A stretch of 64,000 bases of DNA. It comes from Ptychodera flava (Eukaryota; Hemichordata; Enteropneusta; Ptychoderidae). Location of the stretch: positions 310,001 through 374,000 of the forward strand of contig NW_027248375.1 of the NCBI RefSeq assembly GCF_041260155.1, read 5' to 3'. The notes under the pieces were generated by a model. It was given only the letters and a program-made list of their open reading frames with translations. It had not been told where the DNA came from and made no database searches. Shown here in pieces: positions 1-13,600 of the stretch. Every line of letters starts with the position of its first letter. Within the stretch, counting starts at the first letter, position 1. Made by a program: the position numbers and the translations under genes.

Positions 1-3000
1 ATCCAACCAGTCTCTTACAGATTCGTAGAACTAATATGGAGGCAAAATAGTGTACCGAAAGGTATCAAGCTCATTTCGACACTTTCAATCATAAATTTTC
101 TCACTGACATTTTATCCGCTGATATACTGATCATGCAAGGCTTCATTTCGACTCATTTTGAAAAATGGACATTTTTACGGACAGTTTTTAGGCCGGACCC
201 TGTACCCTTACTATCCTTGATCGATACTTCGAAAGCGTCCCCTAAGGTAAATGTTTTGAGATTAGATAAACTGATAAGATTTGTTAGATAAGTGTACGCC
301 ATAATCTGTCAACGATTTCACAGCCTTTTCTCGAATCTTACAGGTTTTGTTGGTGAAATCACAGCCTTTATATCACTGCCAATGTTGATAGACTATGATT
401 GAATGGAAAGCATGTTTTAATGAAGGTTACATATTTGCGATTCGAATTCAGTGGAGAAATATTATTAATTGAAAGGAGCAGACGGGTAACGATACCTTGA
501 CCATCATTGAATGTGTCCAAACTTCATTTCACAACGTCCGTGGACGAATTTGTGGTAATGATAGAAATTACTAATCTACTTAATATCATAATTTTAAAGT
601 ACGCTTTACACAATTACCAATTCGTACAGTAAATATACTTCCAAATGCCAAAATATGTCTGTACAGGCTGTGCAGTGTTCAACTGCGACTGCAAAACGCC
701 TTCTCCAAGATAATTTAACTTGACAAGGTGATACCGTTGTCATAAATCAGTCTTGGCGTAACTTTGTTCTACGTATGATGACGTGCCGGACTAAAGCGTT
801 CGTGAATTACAATCAGCTGCTACAGTGACCCAAAAGGACTGCCAGTACCAACACAATGATTTACTGCTTCTGAAGTACAGCGATGCTTTGCGTCACAAGC
901 AGACAGAAAGATCATGTATGGCTTCAATTCTATCTCTGACCCCAGCATGAGAGTTGGGGAAGTACCCTAACGAATGAATCTTCCATCCATAGCTTTCAAA
1001 GTGAATAATTCAAACGTCTGTTCTTTGCTCTTTATCGTGCTTGCATCAAGTGTAAACACAACCGTGTCAATATAGAGTTCTACGTAAGTTTCAGCCACAT
1101 GCATGTTTGCTTGATTTTGTCAGGACTTTCATAAAAGTATATTAATCTATCAATGGATAGACAAAACATGATAAGAATCTACTAATACATGTACCGACTA
1201 AAATGTTTTCTGTTGACTCTTGCTCTACGTCATGACTTTTAAAATTGCACACTGTTTATTGAAATGTTTAATATGTACAGTCAGACACGACCTTCGTTTC
1301 CCAGAAGATTGCAAGATAACAGGAAGTTGAATCAAGATGTGATCGAGGATGCTGGATATCTGGAAAAGTTGAGATAAACTATCTCTTCTAATGTTATGTG
1401 CAATAAGCAAATTTATGTAGCTGACCTCTGTTGTCCCTTTATTATAGTGACGGCCTACAGTGACAGCGCCTTTACGTTTCATGCTTGTTTTTCACAAAGT
1501 GAACATGATGTTATCCACTGGCTTCCGACCTGTTCTGTACTGGGTATATTGCATAGCGGGGTTACTTCATGGGCACATGTGTGTTGCACAGTTTGTTTAC
1601 CAGATCTGTCAGGGAACTTTCAATCGTTGAGGTCGAGTTGGGCCAGTTAGTTCAGGCCAATTCACTGCTAAAATAGGTGACATTTCCATGAGGTCTAGTG
1701 TCCTGTCTACAGGAAAATAAGACACGGCGACCTCTCCCACTACGAAACTTAGGGAAACAACCATGCAGACCTGAAAGTCCGCAGACATCTTGGGCTAAGT
1801 TAGTGAATATAGATGTTTATAGCCTCGGAGTTTAATGTTCAGTGTTCTCCACAGCTTGGGAAAAGGGGGGGATTTACATAACGAGACATAAAATGAATAT
1901 CGTTTTGTTTTAAAAATGTAGTATTCTTTTGCATTGTCATTCACACACGAATAGATTCCTAAACATGCTGCAGGGATGGCCAACCCCCAAAATCCGTAGT
2001 AGGCGCTATACTATGTACGGTATAACATACAAATGACAAAATGCACAATATATGCCCAATTTGATTGTATCAACAAAACGACATAAATATAACGTTTCAC
2101 CTTATATAGTGTTAGCGATAAAACTGGAGTAAATGGATATGCATTAATTCTTCCTAAATGAATAAGTAAATAACTTACTAAATAAATGAATAAATACTTA
2201 GTTAAAACAATTGCAAAAATCAAAAATACTGTAACTTTACCACTTGAAATAAGCTATGAGTCTGCTATGAATAAAAACATGTTCTACTAAATTGAAAGTT
2301 TTCAATTTTTTAGCATTCCTGTTTCCTTGCACACTCAGACGTAGTGTGCCACTATGTTTACATTTCATAACTCTGGCACTATGGTCCTTGGTTAATGACG
2401 GTCAAGTTAAATTTCAAATTAATTTTGTATGAACGACCTCTATTTCATCACAGTTTTGATCAGTAAGTGAGCAGTTGTGAATACCCTACCAGCGCGAGTG
2501 TATAAAGGTTGTGTATTACGCAACCTTTGTGCACTCACTGCGGTACACCAAGGATTAATTCTTTCAGCTCAAATTATTTCAAGATTTCACTTGGCCGTCA
2601 GTAGCAATTCCAACTGAATGTAGGGATGTCCCCCCTCAAGCCTTGAAAGACATCAGAGAGCCATTCATTTGAAATCATTTGGTCTAAACGTGCTTACGCT
2701 ACGAGGTACACCCTGTTTCCTTACTTTATCAAAATAGTATAGTGAAGTGTTTGAAATTCAATGTTTGACATTGGCATACGTTGTTTCTGTTTATATGAAG
2801 GTCACAAGTACCATCTTGAGTTTGAATATTCAATTTGTATTGCAAACCACAGAAAAGTCACAGAAAAGTCCCCTTGCCGCGCATTTTTGGAAAAAGAATC
2901 AAAATGTGAAGACGAACAAATTTAAAGAAAACTGTAATTGTTTGGATCACGGTCATGGGTCAATGGAAGTTTTCGGAAGAAAATTATTCAATGTTAAAGT

Positions 3001-6000
3001 AAACTAGCGGCCGCCCATGTTCAAGTTGCACAGTTCACTAAAAATCCTTAAAAAGCAAATTTTGGAGCAGAGAGGATAAAGAAATTGCTTTAGGTGCAGA
3101 TGAAATGTTTCATGGCGTATATTACCTGAAGCATCCTGTCTAAAATTATTGGGAATGGAATTACACTGATGTTAAGGGGCAGTATAGTCCTATATGCAAG
3201 ACAATGACGTTTGTATTCGCTAAAAAAGGTCGTTTTCTGATCTTAATTTGACTGCACAGACATTCCTATCGGTTAGGAATAGGGTAGTTGAAAAGTTAGG
3301 CAATGTCGAGATCTCCATGTTAATTATTCATGTTAGTAGTTTGGTCTTCGCATAGACATTAGGAAAAACAGTGCGTTTTCCCACCGGCATAAGATTCCAC
3401 TTGGTGGACTGTCAGCCAAAGATAACGCTTCGGATATTGCGTAAGATGTGACCGATTATTTTGAGCGAAGGGCAACTTCTAATGACATCATCACTTTTTC
3501 TGATTTTACGGAAGTTGCATTTTGTGTTCTTCTTTCATCATACTGTATAAATAGTCAAAAATGTACCAAGTCTGACTTTTGAAGGCGTATCATGCACTTT
3601 TACATATATAAATTTTCTTGCATTGTCAAAGCATGGTCATTTTATTTTGCCAGAATACCACAACTTATCTTTATTTCAAGTTCGAAAAGCGACAGCATTT
3701 CGCTTTGCTGATTTTATGTCACCATAATACATCGAATCGACCGTCTGTTTTGCTGTTTGTCGCAAATCTCTCCACATTTTCATTTTTTCTTTATTAATGT
3801 ATGAATTTGTCTATTTTTCAGTTTCTTTATTTCTTCATTTCGCTATTTTACGATTTCGTCGATTAAAATTAGCCCAGATATGCAGTCGACGGTAAGGAAA
3901 AAACAGTTCTACTTATTTTCTCTCTGTGTATGACGTAAACGTAAAGTGAAGTGAATAATCATGAATGCTATAAATTCTAGCTTAAGCTAGAGAACGTGAA
4001 TCCTGTCCTCGGTACATAAAATTGAGAAAGCTGGCACATTGCACCTGGGCTGGTGGCTCTTAATAAGAATTACCCAGGATTTCGATATCAGAAAAAGTAA
4101 ACATATACAAACGCATATACAAATTTATACACAAATTTTTCGTTTTTTCCTGTTTATCTCATAACAAATTCTTGGTGATTGAGCGATGGGATCGTATAAT
4201 ATTCTGTCGCAAACTACACTTGTCTAGCAATGACATTCATCTGGTAATTAACGACATTCATAGCCAAAACAAAATTCATCTTCCATCCGAACTGGTTCAT
4301 GTCCGTGTTATACGACCTCTTTCCTTTCCTGCCTTATAAACTGAGTGGAAAGAATGTCAAAGGTAATGCATTATAGGTATTTTTGTTATTTTTAATATAC
4401 TTCAATGTATTTTTTACCAGTGATATATTTTGATCGTCCATCCAAATTGCAATACCGTGACAGTGAAACCATATGGTCTGTACGATAACAGAAATCTGAC
4501 TTATTGCTAGATCGAAATAATTAATTTCTGGATCGTTTGTACTTCTTTGATATTTTTACATTCGGCTATCACAGCAGTGAAAAGTCCCTTTAGATGATAT
4601 TTCTGTGCACTATCCCGCCATAAATATAGAAAGCTATCACTTGATATAATTAATAGCTAGACGAACGATGGCGAGGAGAATAGGGGAATCATCATCATTT
4701 ATTCTCAAATCACTTCGGCAAATTTTTGGACGTCCAAGGCAGGTATGCGAATGCTATGAAAGCTAACCAACGGCATATTCGGAAATACCACTAACAAGCC
4801 AGAGTTTTTTCGTTTGTTTGGTAGAACATCGCCAGTGCAACATTTACATCGTATCAAGGAAGATAATTTCGAAAGCTTGTTCGATATATCTATTATTATA
4901 CGAATTCTGATATCTCTAATCGTACTTTCTGTATCATTGAAGCAAAATTAAGCTATTTACAAGTTTAAAATGATGCGTCGACAACGCACGAAGGCTATTT
5001 CAAATCTCGGTCAACATCAATATACACCAAGGTATTGATGTTACTTGTGCAGTGGCTGATGGCGTCCATGAGCTTGCTTGTCTAACTAAGCAAATAATAT
5101 GCACTTGAGATGAACTCTGTTTTGTGACTTTATTCATTAATGATCATCGTAGGGGTATATGTATGATTGTCTGCTATGTTTGTATACTACAAGTTTTCGT
5201 TTTACTCCGAAAATAATGAAAAAACCTTGCTTAAATTTATCATCTTTGTGTGAAATGTACCGAATACTGTTGCCAACAACTAAATATTACTCTGATTTTT
5301 CTACTTGAACGTAGCCCGTATTACGAAGTGAGACCAGCGATCACCTGTGTCATCAGGTCACTATACATACAACGAATGTTGCATGGCGATCCCCGGTGAC
5401 GACCGCAGACAGTAGACTGCAGTCACGGTGAGGGCGAACAGTGAAGTTGGAAAAGCAAGGGAGTGATACGGCGCGGCGTAGTCTCGGAATTAATAGTAAG
5501 ACATAAGCTAAGGTAGAAAAAATACTTTTTACAACAGGAAAACGCAATAGGGACAGTGATGGCGATTGCGATTTTGCGAAAGTGGCGGAAATGAAAGCCA
5601 CGCATTCAAGTATTTGCAAGCTATTGCGCACTGGTCATACCTGGTCGAACCTGCACCATCGGTGAAATCCAGGTGCACTGCATGTGAAGCATCTAAATGA
5701 CAAAGTTAGTTAGTTCAACTATTTGAATTCAAGCGACCAGAATTTGGAGCAGATCTAGAAGTGACACAGATAGTAATTTCCAGATTTCATTTTTATTGTT
5801 CCGGGAATTCAACCATGATATCTCAATAACCTCACCAAAAATGTATATCTACTAAACAAATAATATCGAAATGCAAAATTAGCGCCTCTCGCTTGTTTAT
5901 GACAGGTGCCACTAACGAAGCTATTCGTGAAAAAAGTGTTCGTGTGCAGTTTTTTAGCGGGCGGCAAATTTAAAAACTAACAAGTGGGCTGGAGAAAAAC

Positions 6001-6397
6001 GGTCAATATTTACAGTGGGCAGGGAAGAAATTTCAGTTTTAACAGTGGGCGGAGAAAATTCTGGCAGTGGGTACCGAGAAATAGGCAGAGGGAGGGGAAT
6101 GCCCAATAATAAAACTTCAGGGAGGATTAGCACCTATGACAGACATGTTTTAGCCTTGATACAGTGTTTAAATTGGTCGTACGGTCCTTGTGACGACCTG
6201 TCAGTATCTGCGCTATCCATAGAGTCTCCTGCTTTAAGAACAAATACTCGGCGTCCCTCAATTTAAGTCGTCATGGACAACAGACGGACTATACATGATT
6301 CTAACCATGGACAAAAAAGATTCACCTTCCACAGTCACTCAACAAAGTGAGTGGCCATGACCTTATTACAGCTTTATTGATGTCCAAGTGGCTGCAC
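1..6397. other. Gene-poor stretch, no supportable gene
   Basis: I see no coding exon with a recognisable protein and no conserved RNA here. The open frames are short, low in conserved motifs and not bounded by convincing splice sites. A small hairpin lies near 2504-2529 (arms AAAGGTTG/CAACCTTT), inside a looser inverted repeat: CCTTGGTTAAT near 2382 and ATTAATCCTTGG, in reverse complement, near 2548. Around 5950-6110 the phrase CAGTGGGC recurs imperfectly. Confidence 0.5.
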
Positions 6398-6405
6398 GTT
6401 TATGC

Positions 6406-6634
6406 CACAGGCGCTCCTTACCTGGGTCGTCTGCTAAGTAGATCGATTTTCGGATCGATCAATTGATCCCGTAGTCGATATGCCCGCCACTGCAACCTAA
6501 ATATTTACACGGGAGGCATGTCCAAAGGTTGAAATGATAACATAAGACTACGACTACGACTACGACTACGGGATCAATAGATCGATCCGAATATAGATCT
6601 ACTTAGCAGACGACCCAGCTAAGGAGCGCCTGTG
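6406..6634. mobile_element. hAT-type MITE with 8-bp target duplication
   Basis: A 229-bp element without coding capacity. Its ends are inverted copies of about 70 bp, beginning CACAGGCGCTCC at the left and ending GGAGCGCCTGTG at the right; the arms both carry a GTCGTCTGCTAAGTAGATC-like core and an ATCGATC-rich inner part. The exact 8-bp direct repeat GTTTATGC flanks it at 6398-6405 and 6635-6642. An 8-bp duplication and a CA...TG terminus fit the hAT superfamily; this assignment is inference. The centre holds a short (CGACTA)n run. Confidence 0.85.
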
Positions 6635-6845
6635 GTTTATGCACGCGAGCTCACGACAGCGGCAACCGTTGCTTCGCATTTTTATTGTTTATAATGGAGC
6701 TTATATCAGAGCAATAAGACTAAGTAGCAAACGGTAGAATCGTACCGTAGACAGTAGAACATGTAGAAGGGAAGATGTTGTACAACTTGTTGTCATATGA
6801 CAAGAAGAGACGAGACATTCACAGGAAAACTAAGAAAAGTTCATC

Positions 6846-6855
6846 GCGCATGCGC
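6846..6855. promoter_or_regulatory. NRF1-type promoter motif
   Basis: The palindrome GCGCATGCGC is the core of the NRF1 site common in animal CpG promoters. It lies just upstream of a candidate non-coding first exon that ends at 6983 with CAG|GTGAGT, and about 760 bp before the ATG of the C8orf48-like gene, so it probably marks that gene's promoter. Confidence 0.5.
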
Positions 6856-6983
6856 AGAAATTACGAGCGAAAATCAAATTCCTTCGAACATGTTGGAAGT
6901 TGGTTGTGGCAGTGTATGTTTTCACCGTCTTCAACGTCTTTGCACCGCTTTACATTTTAATATCGAGACGACTGAGGTTCCAG
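6856..6983 (+). other. Candidate 5' untranslated exon of the C8orf48-like gene
   Basis: The 3' edge is set by a strong donor, CAG|GTGAGT, at 6983/6984; the 5' edge is only a guess from the NRF1-type motif at 6846. The next acceptor on the plus strand (GATTACAG at 7605) begins the exon holding the start codon. The frame across this segment is open, but nothing in its translation is recognisable, so I read it as untranslated. Confidence 0.4.
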
Positions 6984-7613
6984 GTGAGTAGTAGTAGAGT
7001 TGTTTCACTCGGGGACTATTTCACTGGCCACCGTACCGTCGATCATCCCTGGCAAACTCGATCGTCCAGTCGCGAGTCGTCTCAATCTCATCATATGTCA
7101 GCAAAAATGGAGGTCTCGCCTCCATGAGGCACCTCCGAAGCTCCGTGATCGTTCCAAAACTATTTCGTCCTAAAACTACTTCTCATTAAGCCCCAGCGTT
7201 TTCCTGTTACATGTGTTATGCATCGCTAACCGTCTGCACAAACACCAGGGTAAAGACCCCCTCGACCGAGCCTCAAGGCATTGAATTTTTCATGGTAATT
7301 CAGTGTTGTACACTCGAAAATCTGACCGTGCACGCATGCATGGATTGTTTTTAGTTGGTTGAGGATCATATTCTACAGAGAGTACGCCAGACGTATGCAG
7401 TGTGAATCCCTCATAATATTTTATCATCTTGCACTGTCATGAGATACTAAGAATTTCCATCACGTGAAATATGCACATCTATAGACTATACACAAAAATA
7501 CCCGGTGTATTCACACTGTGCATTTCTGTAAAGTGTCATGTTTAAAAACTAACGAGAAACATACATTTCTCTTACATTTCTGTGCATGATGATTCTTGAT
7601 TACAGCATAAGCC

Positions 7614-10600
7614 ATGACAGAGAGTGACTTTGAAGAATTGACAGACATAAGAACACTCATTGATGTCCATTCAGTAACTACAGACGATGAGGTAATTTAG
7701 AAGTTTTCAGTCAAAATAACGCCCTTGCTTATTTTTTCATTGACTTGGTTCAACTCTGTGATTTGTGAATGTTTTAGTGGGTTGAACCATAGACAGTCGA
7801 GAAATGACTGTCTATGGTTGAACGCGATGATTTGTGTTCTGTTTTCATGTGAAATGTGTGAGTGGGGTGAATGCTATACAGGGGAGTTTCTCCCGGAATC
7901 ACAGACTTGGCTTTCTTGGGCCGACTCGCAGCGATTTCGAAGCTGTTATCTGATTGGTCGATTGTCACTATTCACAGCCACTTGGGGAGTCTATTTGTAT
8001 TGTTTTCATTATATTGGTAAGATTCAGCCACCCAATTGGATATAACCTTCCAAAACGCTGCGAGTCAGCCGGCGTTCTTGCACAATCTGCATTGCTATAA
8101 ATTATTGATGAGATGACGTTTGTATTTATGGATCAATTATTCATAAGATGACATCATTGTATCTGGCATATTGGGACGAGTTACCTTTCAATCTCCCAAA
8201 AGATGTGCATAAAACCATAGACAGTCAAGAAAGTTTCTTGACTATCTATGATAAAACTCACATGGCGTTGTTGATAAAATGTCAAGTGCAATCACTCCCA
8301 CCATGTAGGTAAAGAAGACCTCTATGCTGTCATCAAAGTCAATAGACCCCTGTTTATTGCCGAAAACTTCCGTTTATAGCTCCATGGTTGAACAAGCCTT
8401 ATACCGCAAGTCATATCAATGTTGCAGTCGCTGATGTACACAACTTTTGGTCCTCTTTTGTTCAACTTCTAGGCTTGCTCCTTCATTAGAGCAATATGTA
8501 GGGGGGATTTAATCAGTACGGTTTTGTCCGAAGTGATGAAAATCAGAAGAGTGTGGGGCGACTTCTTTAGTCAGTTGTTTACCGCTGCCAGTTGGTGTGC
8601 AGACGCACACATACATGTATTTTCCCTGAATATAAATCTCGACAACTTTCTCTGGTAATCTCGCATGATTTGTAAAGGTCAACCAATCAGTTTTAAAACT
8701 TGGTCCATGTGCGAATTCAAACTTTATGCCATATTTGTCAAGCGTGTAATGTACTCAATGTTGAAGAGGATGCGTTCTTCTTTTCGGCCAGAATATACAG
8801 GAGAGGGCTGTCAGTCATTTTGTATTTGCTTGACGTCACTGTGTACACAGTCCGTCTCACCGCCTGTACTTTGCAAGAAGTCCAAGTCGGTGAATCCGGC
8901 AGAAACTAACTCACTACTGCGCAGACTCCTAGGTAACGTGTTTAATTGCCAGGAAAACCTGGCCTGGGCTGCCTAATTCCAAATAGGTTCGTATGAAATA
9001 GGAGAGACACAAGAGAAACTATTAAAAATGATTTTGTTTTTTTAAACATTCACCGACTTGAACCAAGTCTAATTTCTCAATTGTTCAGCAATTTAACTGC
9101 AATGTTGGAGATATGTTTGTTGTTTGTTTATGGTTGTTAATACCATAAAGGTTCAGTAAAACCTGTCTAAACTGAACCCTCCAGGGACTGAGAAAATTGA
9201 TCAGTTTGGAGAGGTGTTTGGTTTACAGAGGTCCTTTTAACATAGAGTTCTATTAGAATGGTAATGGGGAAATGTATAAACACAAACAGGTGGTCGAGGC
9301 CAGTACATTGATGTGCGTCTTTGGGTGATGTTGATTGACATAGCTGGTCACATGCTGAGTTTATAGGACATTTTGGTAGACTATACTGGCAGGCTACACT
9401 GAACTGAAGTGTTTGCAAAGAGAATTATTTTAACGTAGCATTAATCTGATTGATGTAATTATTTACGTTTGTTTATAATTGAAAAACACTAATTTGTCAT
9501 TGCTGTTGTTTTGATTCAAATTCATATAGTTGTCACAAACCACTGTGCACAAACACATGTAAAGTAACACCATAACAATTATCCATGCATAAGTCTTAGT
9601 GCAACAGCTCTTTGATGTACATTCAAGGGCAAGTTTGAATTCAATGCATGACACTACCCTTAAACTGTTTAAAGTTGAAGTTCTATCAAACCTGATGGAA
9701 GTTGACTTCTTTAGCAGTATATCTCTGATATGTCTAAGTATACTTTGAGTTCAAAATCCAGAATTTCAAAAGATGACTGTAACTCAAAGAGGCTATGCCA
9801 TGTTTCTTTGCAGAGTACAGATGAAAGGACAGGTCTACCAAGGACATACAAATCAGATTCATTCTCAGACACAAGCAAAGGTATGCTTATCCAAATACGA
9901 TAATTCCATACTTCCATCATTGTACTACTGGTGTATGTTTTTTTCCATTGTATTGTTTCAAGACTGCAGTTGTCTGTGATTAGCAAGGCCCTTGTTAGCC
10001 TATCTGCACATTCCCTGATCATGATATATAGGATAAAGCCGAGTACGAGGGCTCTTCTGGTATATAAAGTCCAACCCAATGATAAAATGTCGAGGCCGCA
10101 GGCCGAGACATTTTATCATAGGGTTGGACTTTATATACCAGAAGAGCCCGAGTACGAGGGTTTTATCCGACTTAAAAACTATCGCCCCTAACTGATATAT
10201 TTTCGTTTTCAATGTGTTTACGTCAACTGTCCCCTTTGTAAGTGTAACATGTTTAGGATATGAATTAAAACTTTTATTTGTGAAATAGCCTTCCAGTGTA
10301 ATGGAACATCCTATAAATGCCCTAGGGCACATTATATAAATGCCCTAGGGCACAGCAGATTTTGTGTTGCAGCTGGTTTCCGCTGTGTTACCAAATTTGA
10401 ATATTAAAACGTACCAGATGTCTACAGAATATGACCTGTTCACTTTTGATTGGACAGTACTTTACTACGGCGCTGCCATTCGTTTCTGGAATTTGGTGAC
10501 CAAGGCTTTACGAGTAGATAAAACACCCTGAATTGAGCACTCTGATTGGTCAATCAACAGTAGATAGTTTTTAAGTATAGGATAAAGCCCGAGTACGAGG

Positions 10601-13600
10601 GCTCTTCTGGTATATAAAGTCCAACCCAACGATAAAATGTCGAGGCCGCAGGCCGAGACATTTTATCGTTTGGTTGGACTTTATATACCAGAAGAGCCCT
10701 CGTACTCGGGCTTTATCCGACTTAAAAACTATCGCCCCTAACTGATATATTTTCGTTTTCAATGTGTTTTCGTCAACCGTGCCCTTTGTCAATGTAACAT
10801 GTTTAGGATATGAATTAAAACTTTTATTGTGAAATAGCCTTCCAATGTAATGGAACATCCTATAAATGCCCTAGGGCACATTAGTTAGTTCCAGAGACCA
10901 GCTCTGGAACTGTTAGTTTTTGCTCACTTTCCTTCTTTCTTTCTTTCTTTCTATCTTTCTTTCTTTCTTTCTTTCTTCTTTCTTTCTTCTTTCTTTCTTT
11001 CTCTATTTCCGGTATTACTATCATAGAACATGCTATACACAAATTTTACCTTAATTACCCAGAATGCATTGCGACACGCTTATGACGTCATCGCTCAGCT
11101 CGGACGGGTTTACGGGCATTTCTTGTGTGTTTATTTATTTTTTATTCTCCATTGCTCGACTATCATATTGCGTTCAGCTATTAATAATTCTAGCTTTCTT
11201 TCGCTTTGTTTTTTGTTGCTTTTTGATTTTATTTTTCTCTAAATACTCGCCGTACGTGGCGCTATACTGTTTCGCCCGCATGCTCATGAGACAATGGCGG
11301 CGGATTTCGCTCGCATAGAGAGAGAAAAATATGCTTTCCGTAAGTTTACAAGCGCGGCTGGGCACATCGTGTACCTAGGCGAGGTGGATGTGCTCGAAAA
11401 CGATGATCAATGCAAAATTTGGATCAAAATCGGCTGTGATGGCGGAGAAACTGCCCGCCGTATTTCTGAGGAGCCACCAGCGGTTTTTCCTATATATTAT
11501 CAGTCTGCGAGGCCGTTTAACGCCGGTAACACACAGCCCTGTCACCGCATCGCAAGGGCATGCGTTGGCTGCACGTTAAAGCAGCTCAACTTTCCAAGAT
11601 CAAACGGTCAGTATCTTGTGAAAACAGCGACATTGCAATGAAAATCGTTTTAGTCTGTGCTTTTAATCAAATGACAATGCATGTGGCCTCGGTTTTCAAT
11701 TTCAACGTCCTAGGTGCGATCATGTATGAAAAATAGATCCCATGGTCCGATGTTTCCTCTCGTCTGATCATCGTCGTAAACCACGCGCCTCTTTACGGCA
11801 ACAACTCAGCGCTACCCGTCAAGCGATTGATTTTTGCGTAGGTCAGCGGAGCGAAAATTATTGCTCTGGCTCGCGAGAATGTCGTCTGATATACATTTCC
11901 GTGCGTTGTCGCCCCCGTATGTATCTGTTGCGTTTTTACCGACATGTAGTCATTTGTAATCTGTGGACTGCCTCGCTTTTAGTTGTACTATTATGGTGTT
12001 TACTGCTAGCAGCCCTATAACTATAGGTACGTGCTTGAATATTAAAATCCAAAGCACTCTTTCATTCTGCACCTATCTTTGTCACACATTCTCTTGTTTC
12101 TTCCGCTGCTCTGGTCTCTGGAACTTCGCTTTTGCTTGCAAATGCTTTCTAGTTTAAGTTTGTACCACCGCAGATTTTATGTTGCAGCTGGTTTCCGCTG
12201 TGTTACCAAATTTGAATATTAGGGAAAAAAGGTACCAGACGTCTACAGAATATGACATGTTCACTTTTGATTGGACAGTACTTTACTACGGCGCTGTCAT
12301 TCGTTTCTGGAATTTGGTGACCAAGGCTTTACGAGTAATTAAAAACTATCTACTGTCGATTGACCAATCAGAGTGCTCAATTCAGGGTGTTTTATCTACT
12401 CGTAAAGCCTTGGTCACCAAATTCCAGAAACGAATGACAGCGCCGTAGTAAAGTACTGTCCAATCAAAAGTGAACATGTCATATTCTGTAGACATCTGGT
12501 ATGTTTTAATATTCAAATTTGGTAACACAGCGGAAACCAGCTGCAACACAAAATCTGCTGTGGTACAAACATAAACTAATGTGCCCTAGGGCATTTATAG
12601 GATGTTCCATTACATTGGAAGGCTATTTCACAAAATCTGCTGTGGTACAAACATAAACTAATGTGCCCTAGGGCATTTATAGGAGCCCTCGTACTCGGGC
12701 TTTATCCTATACATAAAACACCCTGAATTGAGCACTCTGATTGTTCAATCAACAGTAGATAGTAAGTATGTAAACAACGTGACTCAATTAGTTGAATGAA
12801 TATCATCATTGTTATGATATTGTTAAATGCCTCCCAGGTATCTTTCAGATGTCATAAATTTTTATCAATGAAATGACTATCATTTTGTCTTCTTGTCATG
12901 ACAAGTGAAGTTATTGGTCACACAATGCATATATAGATATTCCCTGCGAACATATTTTACAGAAAATAGACAAGTGTTTTGTCATATGCTACTCTTTTCA
13001 CAGGGAGAAACTGTGACAGAATTCAATACACGTGTTCTTAATAATTGTCTGTAGTATCAACCTGACACTGACAGCATAGCATCTTCTTGAATTGCACACA
13101 AATAATTGTTGAATCTTACTCACTGTCACCCAAAGTAAACTGCCCCCAAAATATCAGGGGTTTCATAAATAAATGATGAAATTTTAGACTGCAGTTGTTA
13201 TTTTTATGTACAATAAATGTCTGTTTATACATAGTTGCTCTCAATCACTGTTAAAGATGGCCATTAAATAAGATGTCATTCTCGAACATTGGATTATTTC
13301 AAAAACTTTCTCTCCTTTTAGAGCTTTAAACGTTTTACTTGAGCAACTTTGTTACATGTACTTAATGTTGTTCATGTGAAAGCAAAAGGTCAACTCATAA
13401 AACTGAAGGTTATCCACTGGGATTCTTCAGCTTGTGTTTCAGTAAAATCAGAACTGCAGGTCAAGGTCAATGGTGACTTCCCTTCATTATGCTTTTCTGA
13501 AACATCTTATATACGATAACAAATGAAATTTGATTTTTCTTTGACCCTTGCTGGTTCAGGAACTGAACAATGTACCAAACAATATATATTTCATGTTTGA

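Noticed and set aside
5353-5631. 92-codon minus-strand frame
   Set aside because: No recognisable motif, overlapped by another frame, no promoter or splice evidence.
9156-9250. AAACCTGTCTAAACTGAACC phrase like a Tc1/mariner end
   Set aside because: Only one end is visible and no TA-flanked partner was found.
10000-10858. Minus-strand frames of 95-110 codons (FNSYPKHVTLTKGT...), also at 59191-59523 plus
   Set aside because: They are translations of the foldback element; the same peptide appears at every copy and includes the non-coding palindrome.
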